Assembly (NCBI GenBank): GCA_025786725.1
Contig: JAHLTZ010000024.1
Span: 124,001-188,000, forward strand
Length of the DNA: 64,000 bases
Source: Syncephalis fuscata
Taxonomy: Eukaryota > Zoopagomycota > Zoopagomycetes > Zoopagales > Piptocephalidaceae
Reading direction: 5' to 3'
This document shows, in pieces, positions 37,616 to 51,700 of this stretch. The number at the start of each line of letters is the position of its first letter. Position 1 is the first letter of the stretch. Below the pieces are notes generated by a model. That model had not been told where the DNA came from and did not search any database. It worked only from the letters and a program-made list of their open reading frames with translations. A program made the position numbers and the translations under genes.

Positions 37616-38145
37616 GTTTAAAATATTGTTAATAAATTGATTTAAATGATGTAACATACTATTTGATTTCTTTGAGACATTTGAGGCTGATTATTGTTGT
37701 TAATCATGTGTAGAAAGATTGATTGAATATTAATAAAAGCCATATAATTTCAATTTCATGTCATTCCGTATTTGTTGTTATTACATCTACGTACAGCATG
37801 GATTCTTGCGCTTGAATGGTTTTTTATATTTTACAATACGTTACTATTGTATTTTGGACATATTTGTGCTGTAAGATCAATATTAATATAATTAGTATAA
37901 ATATTTATTAAACAGCCACTTTTCGTATAGTCAATTTGACTAAATAAATAGCTATGTATGTATGTTAGAGCAATAATAAAAATAACTAATTAATCACATT
38001 ATCATATTGCTGATTACACGTGAATTAATTAATGTGGGATGTAATATTATACGTGTTATAGTGATGAATAGATGTTTAATTATATTTAAAAGTGAAGAGG
38101 TGAAATAGGTAAATAAAATATAAAAGTCAAAGTAAAATAACTTTT
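37616..38145 (+). repeat. interspersed AT-rich repeat, copy 2
   Basis: Partner of 7941-8500, same orientation. It keeps the block order (TTAATAAATTGATTTAAATG, TGGATTCTTGCGCTTGAATG, TTATTAAACAGCCACTTTTC, TTTAATTATATTTAAAAGTG) with small deletions. Confidence 0.75.
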
Positions 38146-38445
38146 TAAATTAAACTAAATAACTTAATAGTCAATTTTAGCTTTAATCATTTGTATTAAT
38201 CTGGTAACGTATGTTATCACTTTTTACATTATTGTAAATAAATAAAGTTAATCAGTATCACAGTGTTTATAATAAAAAGTTTATTCATTGATTGACTTTG
38301 CAAAAGTAAATAAAAAGTTTTATCGACGAGCATTGCAAGTTGGCAGATAGGCAGACAAAATTAACAAGAATGCATCACAATAGATATCGCTTTACAATTA
38401 GAACCATAGTAATGATGATACTGTGCACCAGGCACATCAATGCAT

Positions 38446-39623
38446 CTAACACCATGGGCCAAAAGTAACGTCAAACGCGCGTAAGTGCATTAGTAGATTA
38501 AAATAAGGAACGCGTGAATTAGCACAATTAGGATCCTCGCACTTGTCATCCTGGCACTCGGTAATCTTTGGACTGAAACCGGATAAATCGCGAATACGAG
38601 CAACAGTCCAGCCTAGCCATCCTGTTTTCTCCTCAACATCCTTTTGAATCCACCACCGGAAAGGTACTTCTCTCCTGGGGCGTGTTGGAAACGTGCAACA
38701 TTAAATATATTGCTGGGCGGAAGATGTGGTACTGGGTCATTGTTGAATGTGACACGCGTGAATATTTTAAAGCCAGCATAGGCCATCACTTTAGCAAAAA
38801 GTGGATTGCCTACGCGCGGCGAGCCATAAGTAATAATGCGAATACGTGATGGCGGTATTGGAGTCACAGAGGCAAAGTTAAGTCCAGTGAGTTGTGCCGT
38901 AGCACCGCCGAGACTATGTCCAGTGAAATCAACTGAATAGCTGGGATATTGATTGGCCAATGCCACCATCTTCTGTCGAGTGGCACCAGCAATGCGTAGA
39001 GCCGATACAACAAATCCTGCATGAGCCATAGTGCCTTTAGGTGTACCAGGGAAATCTGACAGATCCAATGGCACCCACGAAAAGTCAACAATAGCGTTAA
39101 CAGGTGTCAATGTACCACGGATGCTGAGAATAATGGCTTTTAGGCGATGGTTGACTGCCACAAAGTATTTTATCTGTGTAATTTTATCCTCATCAAGAAT
39201 GACAACTTCAGTGCCTTCGGTACCATCTTGACAATGGCCGAGACAGGTCCACGAACGAATCATATTATCGGCAAGGCAGTAAGAGGCACCGGCAAATTTA
39301 GCATAGGTTCGAGCAAGATCATCGGAAGCACGATTAACCTTAGGCAATGTCTCTCCTGGGGTGACCGTGCATTCTGCCGGCATTGGTTTATTACTTGGCA
39401 CATCAAATGGCAATAAGGATGCCAATTTAAGCCAATTATTGATATATGTAAGCATGCTGGGACTGCTGGGTAGATCATTTGTCAATTGAGTTACTGGCAC
39501 CGTGGCAGCTTTGCCAGTCTGGGAATTCATCATAACATCGCCAGGAGTAGTGGCACCAACGCTCGATAATAGCGTGGCGCCAAGCAGTAAGAGTAAAGAC
39601 GAGCGTAACGTGTGGAGCATCAT
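38446..39623 (-). CDS. secreted class-3 (fungal) lipase with an apparent frame break near its C-terminus
   Basis: Residues 1-24 are a signal peptide (LRSSLLLLLGATLLSSVGA). The alpha/beta-hydrolase core has KAIILSIRGTLTPVNAIVDF (oxyanion region), the nucleophile elbow VDFTGHSLGGATAQLTG, the acid in FNNDPVPHLPP and the candidate His in FQHAPGEKYL. These enzymes hydrolyse triacylglycerols outside the cell. The uninterrupted frame stops at 38613 after GGGFKRMLRRKQDG. The frame one base away reads WIQKDVEEKTGWLGWTVARI and then EDPNCANSRVPYF..HLRAF, ending GPWC at 38446, which matches lipase C-termini. One base is therefore probably missing near 38650-38660. A 32-35 nt intron could also bridge the frames. 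Confidence 0.82.
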
Positions 39624-41030
39624 GAAATAGTAATAGTGGTCGTGGTGGTGATAATGGATGAGTGATGTTGGCTAGTTGGTGCACGGTGTGGCAATAATAG
39701 GCGGAGATCAGCTATTTCAACAACACAAATCAATGAGCACTACGCAAACGCGTACACAGATGTTAAAATCCAGTAAATGTTTTTGTCAATAGACAGCTGA
39801 AAATACTTGGGATCAAGAAAGCGTACAAAGAAAAAGGTTTGAAACTGAGTCTCGTGGTGATAAAGGCGTTAATGAATAAAGAAAACGATACAATAGGAGG
39901 AGATGAAGGCACGTATAGCTACATGTGCGTGGGGGCAATGCGAGGGGTACTGCCATCTTATACTAAAACCGCCCAACGATTTTTGCGCATAACATCAAAC
40001 TACGCCGTGTTCATACTGCCTCCACTTACACGTGCAAGCAATTAAGCGAGATAGGCGATACACAAGAGGTCAGATGATGCAAGAATAAAACGAACGTGAG
40101 GCAAACAATTAAGAACCCGTAGGACTGGCTAATAGCCGGTGTTAAGCTACTGGTACAAGCCCAGCTATTTTACCATCTAAAAATACCAATACTGGTGTAT
40201 TAATTATTTGAATAACTATTACGGCCATTCTACTGCTAGTTACGGCCCATAAATTACAGATTAACTCACTTCCCCGCTATTTTGTGGAGATCCCGAATGC
40301 TTGTGTTACATCGGCCTATCCGACTCATTCCGCCTATCCATTTATTTGAAAGCAATCTTTTTTTATTATCACAAAGACGCTCACCAAAAGGCCATTGAAG
40401 TTGTACACCTGGGTGGTCTGATGTCTAATTGTCTACCAACGAATGGCCAGATAAGCTATGACCAGGGAAATAATCATAAAAAAGCACATGCTTATGCCGT
40501 CAAATACTCAAATGTTTATTTACGCAATACTGGCAGGTCGGGCTAAGATTACCGAGCCAGTGATGGTCCTACCAAGCGATGACACAGCATGCCATGACAA
40601 GAGATTGCCCATCAATGACGATGCGTGTTGGGTGGCGTACCAGCGATAACGCCGTGCAAACTGCAAAAGGGGACGTGAAAAGGAGAGTGCCATTCGACTT
40701 GTATAAGCACGTTAGAATTTTCACGCTATCATTAGCATAGCAATGAGTGAATAAATGATGTTTTCATGCAGTCACTCTCACTACATCCATATGCGTAAAT
40801 GACTTATAGCACTACGTACCTATTGATCAAGGTCGACTATGGTTCTTTCTTTCTTTTCCATTTCGTATCACCAAAGATTAGGTGACTACACTTATTGTCG
40901 CCCAACAATAATTATTGTCTGTTGTTGTGGTGCAAACTAGATATAGCACTGTCTCATTATTTAAAAAGGTGAGATAATAGCAACGTGACGGTATAATACT
41001 TGTTTGGCTTATCCTAGCTTAGCGATAACC
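39624..41030. other. 1.4 kb divergent spacer between lipase and YPEL
   Basis: Less AT-rich than other spacers, but its short frames lack protein-like character and most depend on non-ATG starts. No RNA gene or repeat is seen. Confidence 0.45.
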
Positions 41031-41552
41031 ATGGGCCGTATTCTTCAAGTTTACTTGGACAACGAAAAAATCTATGTGTGTGCCAAATGCAACACACATA
41101 TTGCTCTACACAATGATATTATTTCAAAAGTAGGTACAAGCCATTATGGTTGATGCACTAGCTTTGACTTTACTATATAGGCATTCCAAGGCCGCTATGG
41201 ACGGGCTATATTATTTGCTACCGTGTAAGTTTTCTAATCCATCAATGAAATAGTCACTACTATAGCGGTTTAGCTATAACGTTACTCCTGGCAAGAAGGA
41301 GGATCGCGAACTAATGACAGGGCGACACACCGTCGCAGATGTTCAGTGTAATTCATGCCAAACAACACTTGGTTGGCACTATGTAAGTATACCGACTATC
41401 TACTATAATATATAGTCACACTAATGCTTAATCGTTTATGGTCTATTTAACAACATACACAGTATGCTGCCTTTGAAGCTGAACAGCGCTATAAAGAAGG
41501 CAAATATGCCATTGAGAAACAAATGATTTCAAAAGATAATCAATGGGACTAA
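41031..41552 (+). CDS. Yippee-like (YPEL) zinc-binding protein
   Basis: Four exons give about 105 residues: [20 protein letters not shown] with [11 protein letters not shown], then [35 protein letters not shown], then [12 protein letters not shown] and [17 protein letters not shown]. The two CxxC pairs that bind zinc and the GRHTVAD..C..C..TLGW signature define the Yippee family. In fungi the homologue is Moh1-like; animal YPEL proteins are linked to cell division and a GID/CTLH-type ligase. The third junction uses acceptor GGTTTAG near 41271, which restores VYNVTPG. Confidence 0.93.
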
Positions 41553-41772
41553 TGGTACTTTCAACTTTATCTAATTTAATAAATTTGTTTAACAAGCTTT
41601 ATTTGCCTCATCCATGTTCTATAACCACTTACCCAAATGTTTTGCATTCTTTAATAACTCAGCACTGTTTTTATTAACGGCAAATAGCCAAACTCTATTT
41701 TCTCTCTTCACCAATTTAACACACACAACCTACATCTGTTTTTATAATACCGTTGAATTCTACCTATTTCCC

Positions 41773-43978
41773 ATGTCTGATGACGAAGGCGACATTTATA
41801 GCGATGTCGATGACTCGCCACTTTTTATTCCTACTAACAAAACAGAGCCAAAAGCCAGCAGTCTTAATGATCAGTGGCTGGCTAAACTGCCTATAGAAAC
41901 AAAAGATGTTGTGGTATGTACATTCAATCAGTGAATTTAAGCGTAGAACGGTGGACTAATGCAACTATTTGGCCGTCTAATAGAAAGCACCAAAAGCTAT
42001 TCAGAGTAAATCTATGGGTCTGCATGCAACTGCTACGAAACAACGAACATCTCGACGATCTCGACGTAGAACTACTTCACAGGATGAAGCTAACTCGAAT
42101 CCAGCAGAGGAATCAGATTCGCGACCAACAAAAGTGGCAAGACGAAATGCACCACTAGCGGATGGCAGTGAACTACAGGCTCAACCGCTAATAACACCTG
42201 CATCATCAACGGGATCGTTGGCAGATGAGACAAATGCTGCTTCTACTGAAAGTAAGTGGCACAGCAGTGTTTATTATTATCAATATATGTTTATGACATA
42301 ATGCTATTGCCTAATTAGATGAGTCACGGTCTCGACATATACCTTCACACTTATATCGTGTATCGGATCGACGTAGCAACCAGCCCACTGTACGATTTCA
42401 ACCTGTCAGAGTACGACTGGCACCACAGCATGGCGTACCACGGCTTCCAACAATTGTGCCTGAAGATATGGCTGATTTATTGTTGGAACAAATGCTACTG
42501 GCTAGTATGCAAGAAGAGGCTCGTAATACATCTAGAGCCCAGCATCTTGCTAGCATTATATGGTCACCAAAATTCTGTCGTCAGCTTGTTACACGAGTTA
42601 GTAGCGCACTAACCAGTGCTATGTCAGTGCTAGCTATAGAATATCCAGTAGTGAGTAAAAGTTATTATATTATATATTAAATTATTAATGATTATTAACT
42701 AATACAATTTAACAACAACAACAACAATAATAATAATAGTTATTGGAGATCTCTAATTCAGTACTTGAAAAGTTACGACAGGTAATAATAATGTAAATGT
42801 ATTTATACAAATACTTATGTCGATAAATAGGAAATAACGGAGGCATTGGCTGATGAATCATATATCCTGAAGCAGTGTCATCTTATAGCAAAGATGGCTG
42901 TTGAAGAAAAAAGACCATTGGCTCAATTGCTCTCAGAAGCATCTGCACTGGCGTCGTTGGAAAATAGCACATCTACCGACTCATCTACTAGTAAAAACTT
43001 GATAGAAAGAACCGAATCAACTGAAGAGACGTTTATATCTGTAAAAGAAGAAGCCATGCTATTTAATGATCAATCGCTTTCAACGATAGGCGTGCCTTCT
43101 ACAGTTACAAATATAAAATCAGATTTATCTGATACGTTGGATGGTAATATTTCATTATCTGATACATCGGATACAGTACTATCAGTAAGTAGTGCATTAA
43201 TACACATAGCTATGACTAAGCGCTAAAAAGTCACTAGAGGATGAGTACGTAACCGATGATGATATGATGCTTTGCAGTGTTTCCTCTTCTACCACTTGTT
43301 CTCCTTCACGCTCTATTGATTCTTCTGTAAATTCATCGCCTATCGCTTCTCCATCGCAATTATCTTTAACATCTATCAATGGAGCTACATTATCCATTAT
43401 TATACCGCCCACTTCACATACCACAAGAAATACGAATACAGTGAATGATGAACTGACCACTGTGACTACTACTACCATAACTACTAGTACTACAGCCATT
43501 ATTAGCAATGATAATGATCAGAATAGCTCTAGTAGCATATCCGCTTCTCTTATTAATAATAATTCAAACATATTACAAGTGGATGATCTAAAATCCTTAA
43601 TCAAAGAAACTGATTCAAGTAAGTAATCAACAGTAGTAACAACAACACTGTTGATAACAATATGAGTATCAATATCGATAACAATAACAATAATAACAAT
43701 AATAATAACAATAATGTATTTGATGGATTGTTTTATATAATTACTTTTATTTAATACGCCACAATTGCTTATTCTATCATTGTACAGATTCATCTGCATC
43801 AACTTGTGTAGCATCACCACAGGTAGGACCGTCATTTTCTAGATACGAAGTATCACAGGCATCAAGTGTTCCTTTCATGGACGCATATCTTACCGTATCT
43901 GAATATCAAAGACTAGTCGAGTTGTTGAAGAAACTACCGCCACAATTTCGCAAAGACTATTTAAACAAGCATTTGTAA
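41773..43978 (+). CDS. unidentified acidic/basic, probably nuclear protein
   Basis: Seven or eight exons join into one frame. The N-terminus is acidic (MSDDEGDIYSDVDDSPLFIP). A basic stretch follows (KQRTSRRSRRRTTSQDEANS), suitable as a nuclear signal. A helical segment (VPEDMADLLLEQMLLASMQE) comes next, then a long Ser/Thr/Asn-rich disordered region. The C-terminal helix EYQRLVELLKKLPPQFRKDY is the most domain-like part. At 43192 a 46-nt intron (acceptor CGCTAAAAAG) removes an in-frame stop. No family was recognised; composition suggests a chromatin or transcription role, which is a guess. Confidence 0.65.
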
Positions 43979-44121
43979 TTTACACTTTACGCATCAAATT
44001 TATTAAGCCTATCACGTTCATTGCTTATTATTTACACCTTTTTACTTTCATTACTTATTATTAAAACTTATTACTTTCATTGCTTATTAAAACTTTAGCA
44101 TTAATAACATTTCTTTCATTT

Positions 44122-47100
44122 CTATGTGGTTCCGCTATACTTGGCTAATTTAGCTAGCAAGCAGAAATTAAATTCTTGTGCATCCAGTCCTTTAACAATA
44201 CCGTCCATATTGTCAACGCCTACAAGTTCGCCAATCCTTCCTCGATCTTTTCCAATTAAAAAGGCCACCATGTCCTTTTTCTCTGGTGCTACTGGTGCTA
44301 GATAGTCGCGTGGCACTTGTGGTATAACTTGTTGGCTCGCCGTTAACTGTATTGTGCAATTGCCGTTGGCATGCACTTGAGTGACTACCGCTTCTTCATT
44401 TTCATTACCATTCTGCCATGGCTGTCCGTTGACTCGATGTTTTGGTATAATTGTCACGCAAATGCCTTCCAATGGCCAGGCTGTATGGTAAATATCATTA
44501 TCTAAATGGATTGTATAGTCATTATTTACATGCCATCAATGTTGTTTATCCATTGAATAACTTACCAGTCTCTCGTGTTGCGTCACCAGAGCCATAGTCA
44601 CCGCCATGACGACCGCTACCATCAGCGCCAGAGCCATTTGATTGACCACCAGCATTTGCATTTGTTGCTTGTGTACTAGGTGTATGTGGGCCAGGTGTTG
44701 ATGGGAAACGTGGTGTTTGAGCCATCGAACTAGGTGTAGCCGGTGCCGGTGTCATTGGACCAGGTGTGTTAGGAAAGATGGATGAACTAAATAAACAATT
44801 ATTATTATTATTTATACATATATTCTAATATGAATACACTTACCTTTCCCATCCTCTATTAGTTGCAGATGCAGATGCAGATGATGTTGTTGTTGCTGCT
44901 GCTGCTGTTGCTGCTGCTGTTGTTGTTGTATTGGCATCGCCCCATTGATCAGAATTCATAGGTGTGCCAACAGTAGATCCCCATCCATCATTTGTATTGC
45001 TTGTGCTAGTGTTTGAGCTCCATCCATCAGCAGCACTGCCACCACGACTAGAGCCCCAATTATCTGTACTGCTTTTAGTCGTAGTGTTACTTGAACTGCC
45101 CCAGCTATCACTTGTTGTGCTATTGCCACCACCACCAGACCAGGCTGGTGTTTGGTTACCAGCATTCCAGGCCGGTGTACGATTGCCCGGATTCCAGGCT
45201 GGCGTGCGATTACCCGCATCCCATGCTGGTGTGCGATTGCCTCCACCACCTGATGCATAAGGATTCGGTGTACGGCCACCAGCACTGATAAATGGTGTTT
45301 GAGCACCGGCTGAACTGTATCCACTGGCTGGTCGACCATTGGCACCTCCAGCAGTGATGGATGAAGTATAAGTGGGTGCCACTGATGTGCCAGGCATATT
45401 TGGTGAAAACTCTACAGCAGGAATTGTGCCACCGGTTGATCTAATAATAAAACCTGTTAATACACTGTAGCATATGCTATAATATAGTCTCTTACGTTTT
45501 AACATGTAGCTTTGTCTTATCTATTGCCACTATCCGGGCATTTGAGTGCAATTCTACACGAGCACCTGTATTGGTGCATTCCTTGACAATACCAAGTAAG
45601 CCTTTGTCTTTTCCTTGAGTAATTACTACTGTCTGTCCAACAAGTCGGTCATTGCGCTGATTGTATCGACCGTTGACCCGAGCAATAGGCGGAGCCGGTC
45701 TAGCAAATTTATCATTGGCCATGGCCTAAATATCGTATTACATTGTATATTATGTTATTAGGTATCTATCAAGATATACGTTTTTATTACGCAATATTGC
45801 TTACCTGTCTGGCACCTGTATTGGCCATACTGCGTACTTGTTGGCCTCGTACCATAAATACACCGCTGTTCTCGGTCACTTCACGAGATCGAATAAATAC
45901 TGAACCCCGATGAATATATAAAATAACACCTTCTCGGCTCTATTTACAAACGGTTATAAATAACTGTTACCAGCATAAACTATTCGTTATCCTTACCGAT
46001 GAATCAACCTCCTTTACTTTGTCACCGACTCGAATAACATTGCCATCTGCATCGGCCGCCACTGCACGTCGAAGATCTCGTTTCTGTTTAGCTACTTGAT
46101 GTGGTTTTACCAATCCTACTTGGCCATCTTCACGTAGTAAAGTAAGATATTCACGATCCACTCTGACCACAATGCCCACATGTTGATTACTATCGTAATG
46201 ACCATTATCATTGTTGCATGTATTAGATAAGTTAAATGCTTTTATGTTTTGTCTAGTTAATTATAGATACTGTTACTTACTCTAAAAACTCTACACAGTC
46301 ATGTAGATCAAATGGACTCACTACCGTTTGAGCCACAGTCACATCACCTGCTTCACGTAAATCTTTGGAGAATACACTGATCTAATGCAATTGTTAGTTA
46401 TGCCTATTTACCGCATATCGTTCTATGTCGCTTGTACCTCTTTCATTGTGGTATCTGAGATGACTGTCACAATACTATCGGCCACCTTGACAATTAGACC
46501 TGTTTCATCTTTATATCGGCCATTGATAACCTTGACGTGGTCACCTTGTTGGAATCGTTTGCGTAGTGCTTCAATAGGCAAGCTAGTGTTTTTCTATATT
46601 TAAATAAATAGTTAATTAAATATATATATATTCATAATCTAATCAATGCAACTTACTCGTACGCCATTACCGGCATAAACAATAATATCCGCCGCCGAGC
46701 CTATTACTCGATCGATAACACCATGTGCATTCTTTAAAACACCTTGTGTGATGGTAACATGATCGCCAGGATGAAATTGACTTGGATCAGCTTGTGTCTT
46801 TAGTAAAGGTTCAGCCAATGATGATAAAGATAAAGCTGTAGTATAAATAAATATTAGATTACATTGTATCTATATTCATTAAATTACTTACCTCCATCTT
46901 CATCATCTTGTTCATTTGAAGCAAATTTACTAATTTCCTCCAATGTAGCATTAACATCGTCCGTTATCTATGATCAATAGTGTATTAGAATTCAATAGTC
47001 TATCATACCACTCTATTATTAACACATACCAAAGCACTAAGCTTAACTCGTTTCTCTAAAAAGCCATCCCTGAATAAATCAGTGCCATTGGTAAATGTAT

Positions 47101-48506
47101 TGCCACGACCCGGTAGAATGTCTTTCATGCCTTCCAAATTACTATTATTATTATCAATAGTTATTATTGTATTAAATGGGGTCATGTTTATTAATAATAA
47201 CTTACTATCGATCTTCAGGATTAAATAAACGTTGTGGTGGACGTGATTTAACCTTTCGTTTTGCTGAATCATCCTATAACAATACTGTTAATTGCCTATT
47301 TACAATTAGTCTCTATACTTACCAAAGCGCTTGTTCATCTTTCAAATGGAATCGTGGAATTAACTTAACTATAACTGTATCGCCTGATTCAGACACTTCC
47401 AATACCTGAATTGATTTAATTAGTTAGCTAATTTAAAATCAATTATGATTAATCGACTTACTTGAGCTAAATCATTAAGAAATTTGCCACGACGAATACG
47501 AACCCATGAACGTGGCTTTAATACCGTATCTTTCTTGGTTACCTTTAATACATCAACCATCTGACCCACTGGTACTAGAGAGAATGTACTGGCATATGCA
47601 AAGGGCACATTCTCAAGACACTATCCATGGTAATTAATAGAATAGATAAGTATCCTATATACTAAATGGTAATAACAACAGCAATAATAATAAGAATCTA
47701 CCTTTTGCGCCGATGCTGGTTGACGTGCTTCAATATACACGTAACCTTTAAGAGAGTCGCGGGTAAATGCCGAAAGAACATCAAACCGACCAGTTAAACA
47801 CTTTTTAATCAAATGAACAATAACATCCCATTCTTTGCCCGGCTAGTTTACAATCTAATTAGACCAATTCTACTATATTAATATAGAAATACTATTTATA
47901 TTACCTTGCATTTGACCATCCATAATTTTGGACCTTTAACATCTGGCAACTTCATTCGTTCAGTAACATGTTCAATATTGCCACGTCGACCACCAGAGGC
48001 GTAATCATCGCGTGAATAGCGTTCTCGTAACTGTGCAGCCAATTCTTCGGCGTTTATTTCTTCATCACGAATACGTCTTCTATCCAGCTGTTGATGTCGC
48101 GTTGCACCTTTATCGCCAATTTCTTCGTCATCCGGTAGATCTTCGTTAAGGAATCCGCCTAATAAGCATATTTGTATTACCAGTAAGTATTACTGTATAT
48201 TGCGTTAAGGTATATAGCTTACCTTCACCGAATTCCTCTTCTTCTTCCTCTTCTTCGTCATCGTCGTCGACTTCGGCCTCGTCAAGGAAGAACGTATTGC
48301 GATTACGCTTTTTTGGACGACGATGCTATTTAGTATAGATTGAATTAGCATAGGTAGATAGATATAGCCATGTACAGTCATCTAGATCTATCTTCAGTAC
48401 TTACATGATCGTCATCAAGTTCATCGTCTTCCTCTTCCTCCGAATCTAACACATCGTCGACTTCCTCTTCGGAATACTCGTCGAGAAGTTCATCGTGATC
48501 TGACAT
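44122..48506 (-). CDS. SPT5: Spt5, DSIF transcription elongation factor
   Basis: Spt5 pairs with Spt4, clamps RNA polymerase II and supports processive elongation and capping. A very acidic N-terminus (SEEEVDDVLDSEEEEDDE) is followed by the NGN domain (KLPDVKGPKLWMVKCK, FDVLSAFTRDSLKGYVYIEA). Several KOW domains follow (SWVRIRRGKFLNDLAQV, GDHVKVINGRYKDETGLIVK, GQTVVITQGKDKGLLGIVKE). The C-terminal repeat region has NRTPAWDAG, NRTPAWNPG, NRTPAWNAG and NQTPAWSGG, which is the TPAWN-type nonapeptide known from S. pombe Spt5 and phosphorylated by Cdk9. A terminal KOW follows (MVAFLIGKDRGRIGELVG). At least 14 exons join without a break. Confidence 0.95.
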
Positions 48507-48751
48507 CTTGAGTTAAGCAATAGAAACGTGTGGATGTTTGTAGAAGAGATGCGATAGAGCAAGGCAAGAAGCAGAACAAGAGTAAACCTTACTGCTGAGA
48601 ATAAGTAGCGGTTATTAGTAAATAGTGTATCAAACAAGATTTAAATATATTAATAGAATAAACGTGAATTTCATTCAGCTAATTAATTAATTTAATTGGT
48701 CTTTCATTGAATGTTTATTTTAATCATTATTTATATAAATCCACCTTTTCT
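48507..48751. promoter_or_regulatory. divergent promoter region between SPT5 and the HEAT-like gene
   Basis: The starts face outward across 245 bp of AT-rich sequence. No clear motif is visible. Confidence 0.35.
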
Positions 48752-51700
48752 ATGAATTCCACTTCAATGAAAGGCCTTCAATGGCCCAAGACCAGTAGTA
48801 TTACTGCTAACAATAGCCTGAATTTGTCTATTGGACAGCTTTCTATAGCACATTCAGCTATAGAACAGCAACAAGAACAACCGCAACAAACCACTCCAGA
48901 ACCATACTTTCCACTTGGTAAATCGTTGCGATTACTACTCAATTGTCGTCAAGCGGTACTTGACAAGCAATATCCCATTTGGCACAGGGACAGTATCGTG
49001 TTGGTAAATAGAATGGTACTAGAACAGGTCAATGGGTATTAACATGTTGTATTATAACAGATGTTGTTACACAAGCACTATATTCACTCGATATTCATCT
49101 TGGTCCATCACAAATATCACCACAGAAAGAGGACCCATCTGGGTCGACAAATTTAGTATTATTAGAGAATACATGTCTATTATTACAGGAACGCGTAAGT
49201 AGTTTGACAATAGTACTAATATGTAAATACTTATACTAGAATTACAGTTGATAGAGAAACAAACAAAACAGCTACAACAACAACCTTCAGAGAAAGAAGC
49301 GGCACTTTGTTTATTGTTGTGGTTATTACGTAGTAATCAACATGGAAAACTATTAAAACAATATATATGTCGTGTATTATGTAGATCAGATAAACGAAAA
49401 AAACTTTCTATGGTCACTATGATACAACAAATATGGCAATCATTGACTACACCAACAGAATCATCAAATAATAGAACACAACTATTTACAGGTAACTAAT
49501 CAATGGTTAATAGATTAACAGCTAATATATGGTAATAGATGCCATTGCTGTATGGGGTTTATCTCAATTAGTGGATATTATAAATGCACTAGCCTGGTCT
49601 GCTAATAATGATGGGTAAGTAATTATAATAATATTATTTAAACATATATATATATATTTACATCATTATATAGCTTATTAGTAGATAATAAGAAACAAGC
49701 AACACGACTTACCGAAATGTGTGTTTCTTTAACTGTAGAAATGACAGAAACATGGTCAATTATTGCCATGATGGTAGAGCGTCCATTGACCAATTCAACA
49801 CCCAATCGATTGATTATAGTAATAGAGGAGGAGGAGGAGGAGGAGAATAGCGATATTCCATTTGATAGCATACTACCATCTTTAATAATGGCATTAGATA
49901 ATATGCATCATGTAAGTAATAAGTAATATAAAGTGATATAAAGTGATAAAGTAATATAAAATAATTAGGATACATGGCTTCAAACACAAGGACAACAGGC
50001 ATTAGTAGATAAATTAAAGAAATATAAAACAGATTGCCAGACAGCAGGATCATTACAACAAAGACATGGTAATAGATGCTTTATTAGTAATGTAAAGGTT
50101 ATTAATGATCATTTAGATACAATACGACAAGTAGCAATATTCTGGTCATTAGTGGCACCTGCATTAAAGTCTAATGTAACACGAATGCCTCGATCTAAAT
50201 TCATATTACTGTTGGAAGAGACTATTAACAAAGTAAGTGTATTAAGTTTAATTTTAATATTTTATATTTATCACATAATACTAGGTGGAGCATAGTAACC
50301 CCTTTGCTTGTATACTAAACGTTATTTTGTTATTAGCTAGACGTAAATCTAGTTTTGTTGATGAATTACTACAGCCAACTGAAAATACAATTGATGGGGC
50401 GCAAAGTGTTTATGATTCAATAATTCATATGATATCAATGATTGTAAGTATTTAGTGAGATAATCTAACCAAAATACTTATGTTATTAGATGGGATCATC
50501 GAGTGAAATAGACATTCAATTGGCCTTTATCATTGTACGCCGTATGATTATGGCATCTAAAGATACTTTGGATTCTGTAAAAGAGCTTGTTGGACCTTTA
50601 ATGGTTATGAGTGGAGAGCGTGATGCTGTGTCACAAGGTGTAGCCGGATTATTGACAGACATTTCCGTCCAATATCCTTTATATGATGATAGAATACTAC
50701 GGCTATAATAGATGTATTATTTAACTTATGTTTACATTTCCGCAGCAAATATTTGATCTTTTAATAGCTAGATTAAAGGATAATGATAGAATTCAACAAA
50801 GAGGCGCACTAATGGTTTTAAAGAATATTTCGATACATCCTGATGCATCTCTGCTCTTAAATATTGAGTCTAATCATTTGTAAGTAATAATATGATGATG
50901 ATGAATCAATTAACTAATAGAATGATGTAGATTGGAATTAAAAGATCAATTAATGATCATGTTGACGATAGATGATGTTGAGTTGCGCAATATTACAGCA
51001 CAATTATTTAGATATCTACGTAAGTAGCAGTAATGACTAGTTATATACTGTCTAATTGTATTTATTAGCCTATGATACTACTCTATCAACATTAATGAAG
51101 CAGTTAACGAATACTGATGAGCGAGTTAGAAGTGCGAATGAACAGGCACTATTAGATGCATTACTTTATCATAATAGTGGCATAGTTGTATGGTTCAAGT
51201 TTATCGAATTAATCCGGTAAGTTGTTGATTAAAGAGTTGATATTGAAAGTAATTTATGAATTTAGTGAACTATTTAATACATTATCCTCAGATACAACTC
51301 GTTTACAAGGTAAATAGCTATATATTTGTATAGTCTAATAAATAATCTAATTTATGATTTGCTAGATGCTAGTGCTCAGGTTATAGCAAAGTGGTCATAC
51401 AAGGTAGATTATAGCCTATATATATATATATATGTACATATTGTAATTACTTACTATTGTTTGTTTGTTTATTTGTTCATTATAGGTTCCATCACAGCTA
51501 TGGTTTCAATTAATACCAGAGCTTATACGTGTCACTTATGAGTATGCCGATAATCGAGGCATGATTATGATATGGAGAACAATAGGCCATGTATGGCTAG
51601 AATTACCTACAGCAGTGCCTATTACTCTACAACATTTGATCGATATAATGAATAAGCAAGATCAGTAAGTCATTAATACACATTAACAATAATATTATTA

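Noticed and set aside
39839-40649. Three short + strand frames between lipase and YPEL
   Set aside because: They overlap in different frames, lack protein-like composition and show no splice-linked continuation.
45091-45288. Pro/Leu-rich + strand frames opposite SPT5
   Set aside because: Antisense reading of the TPAWN repeat region of Spt5.
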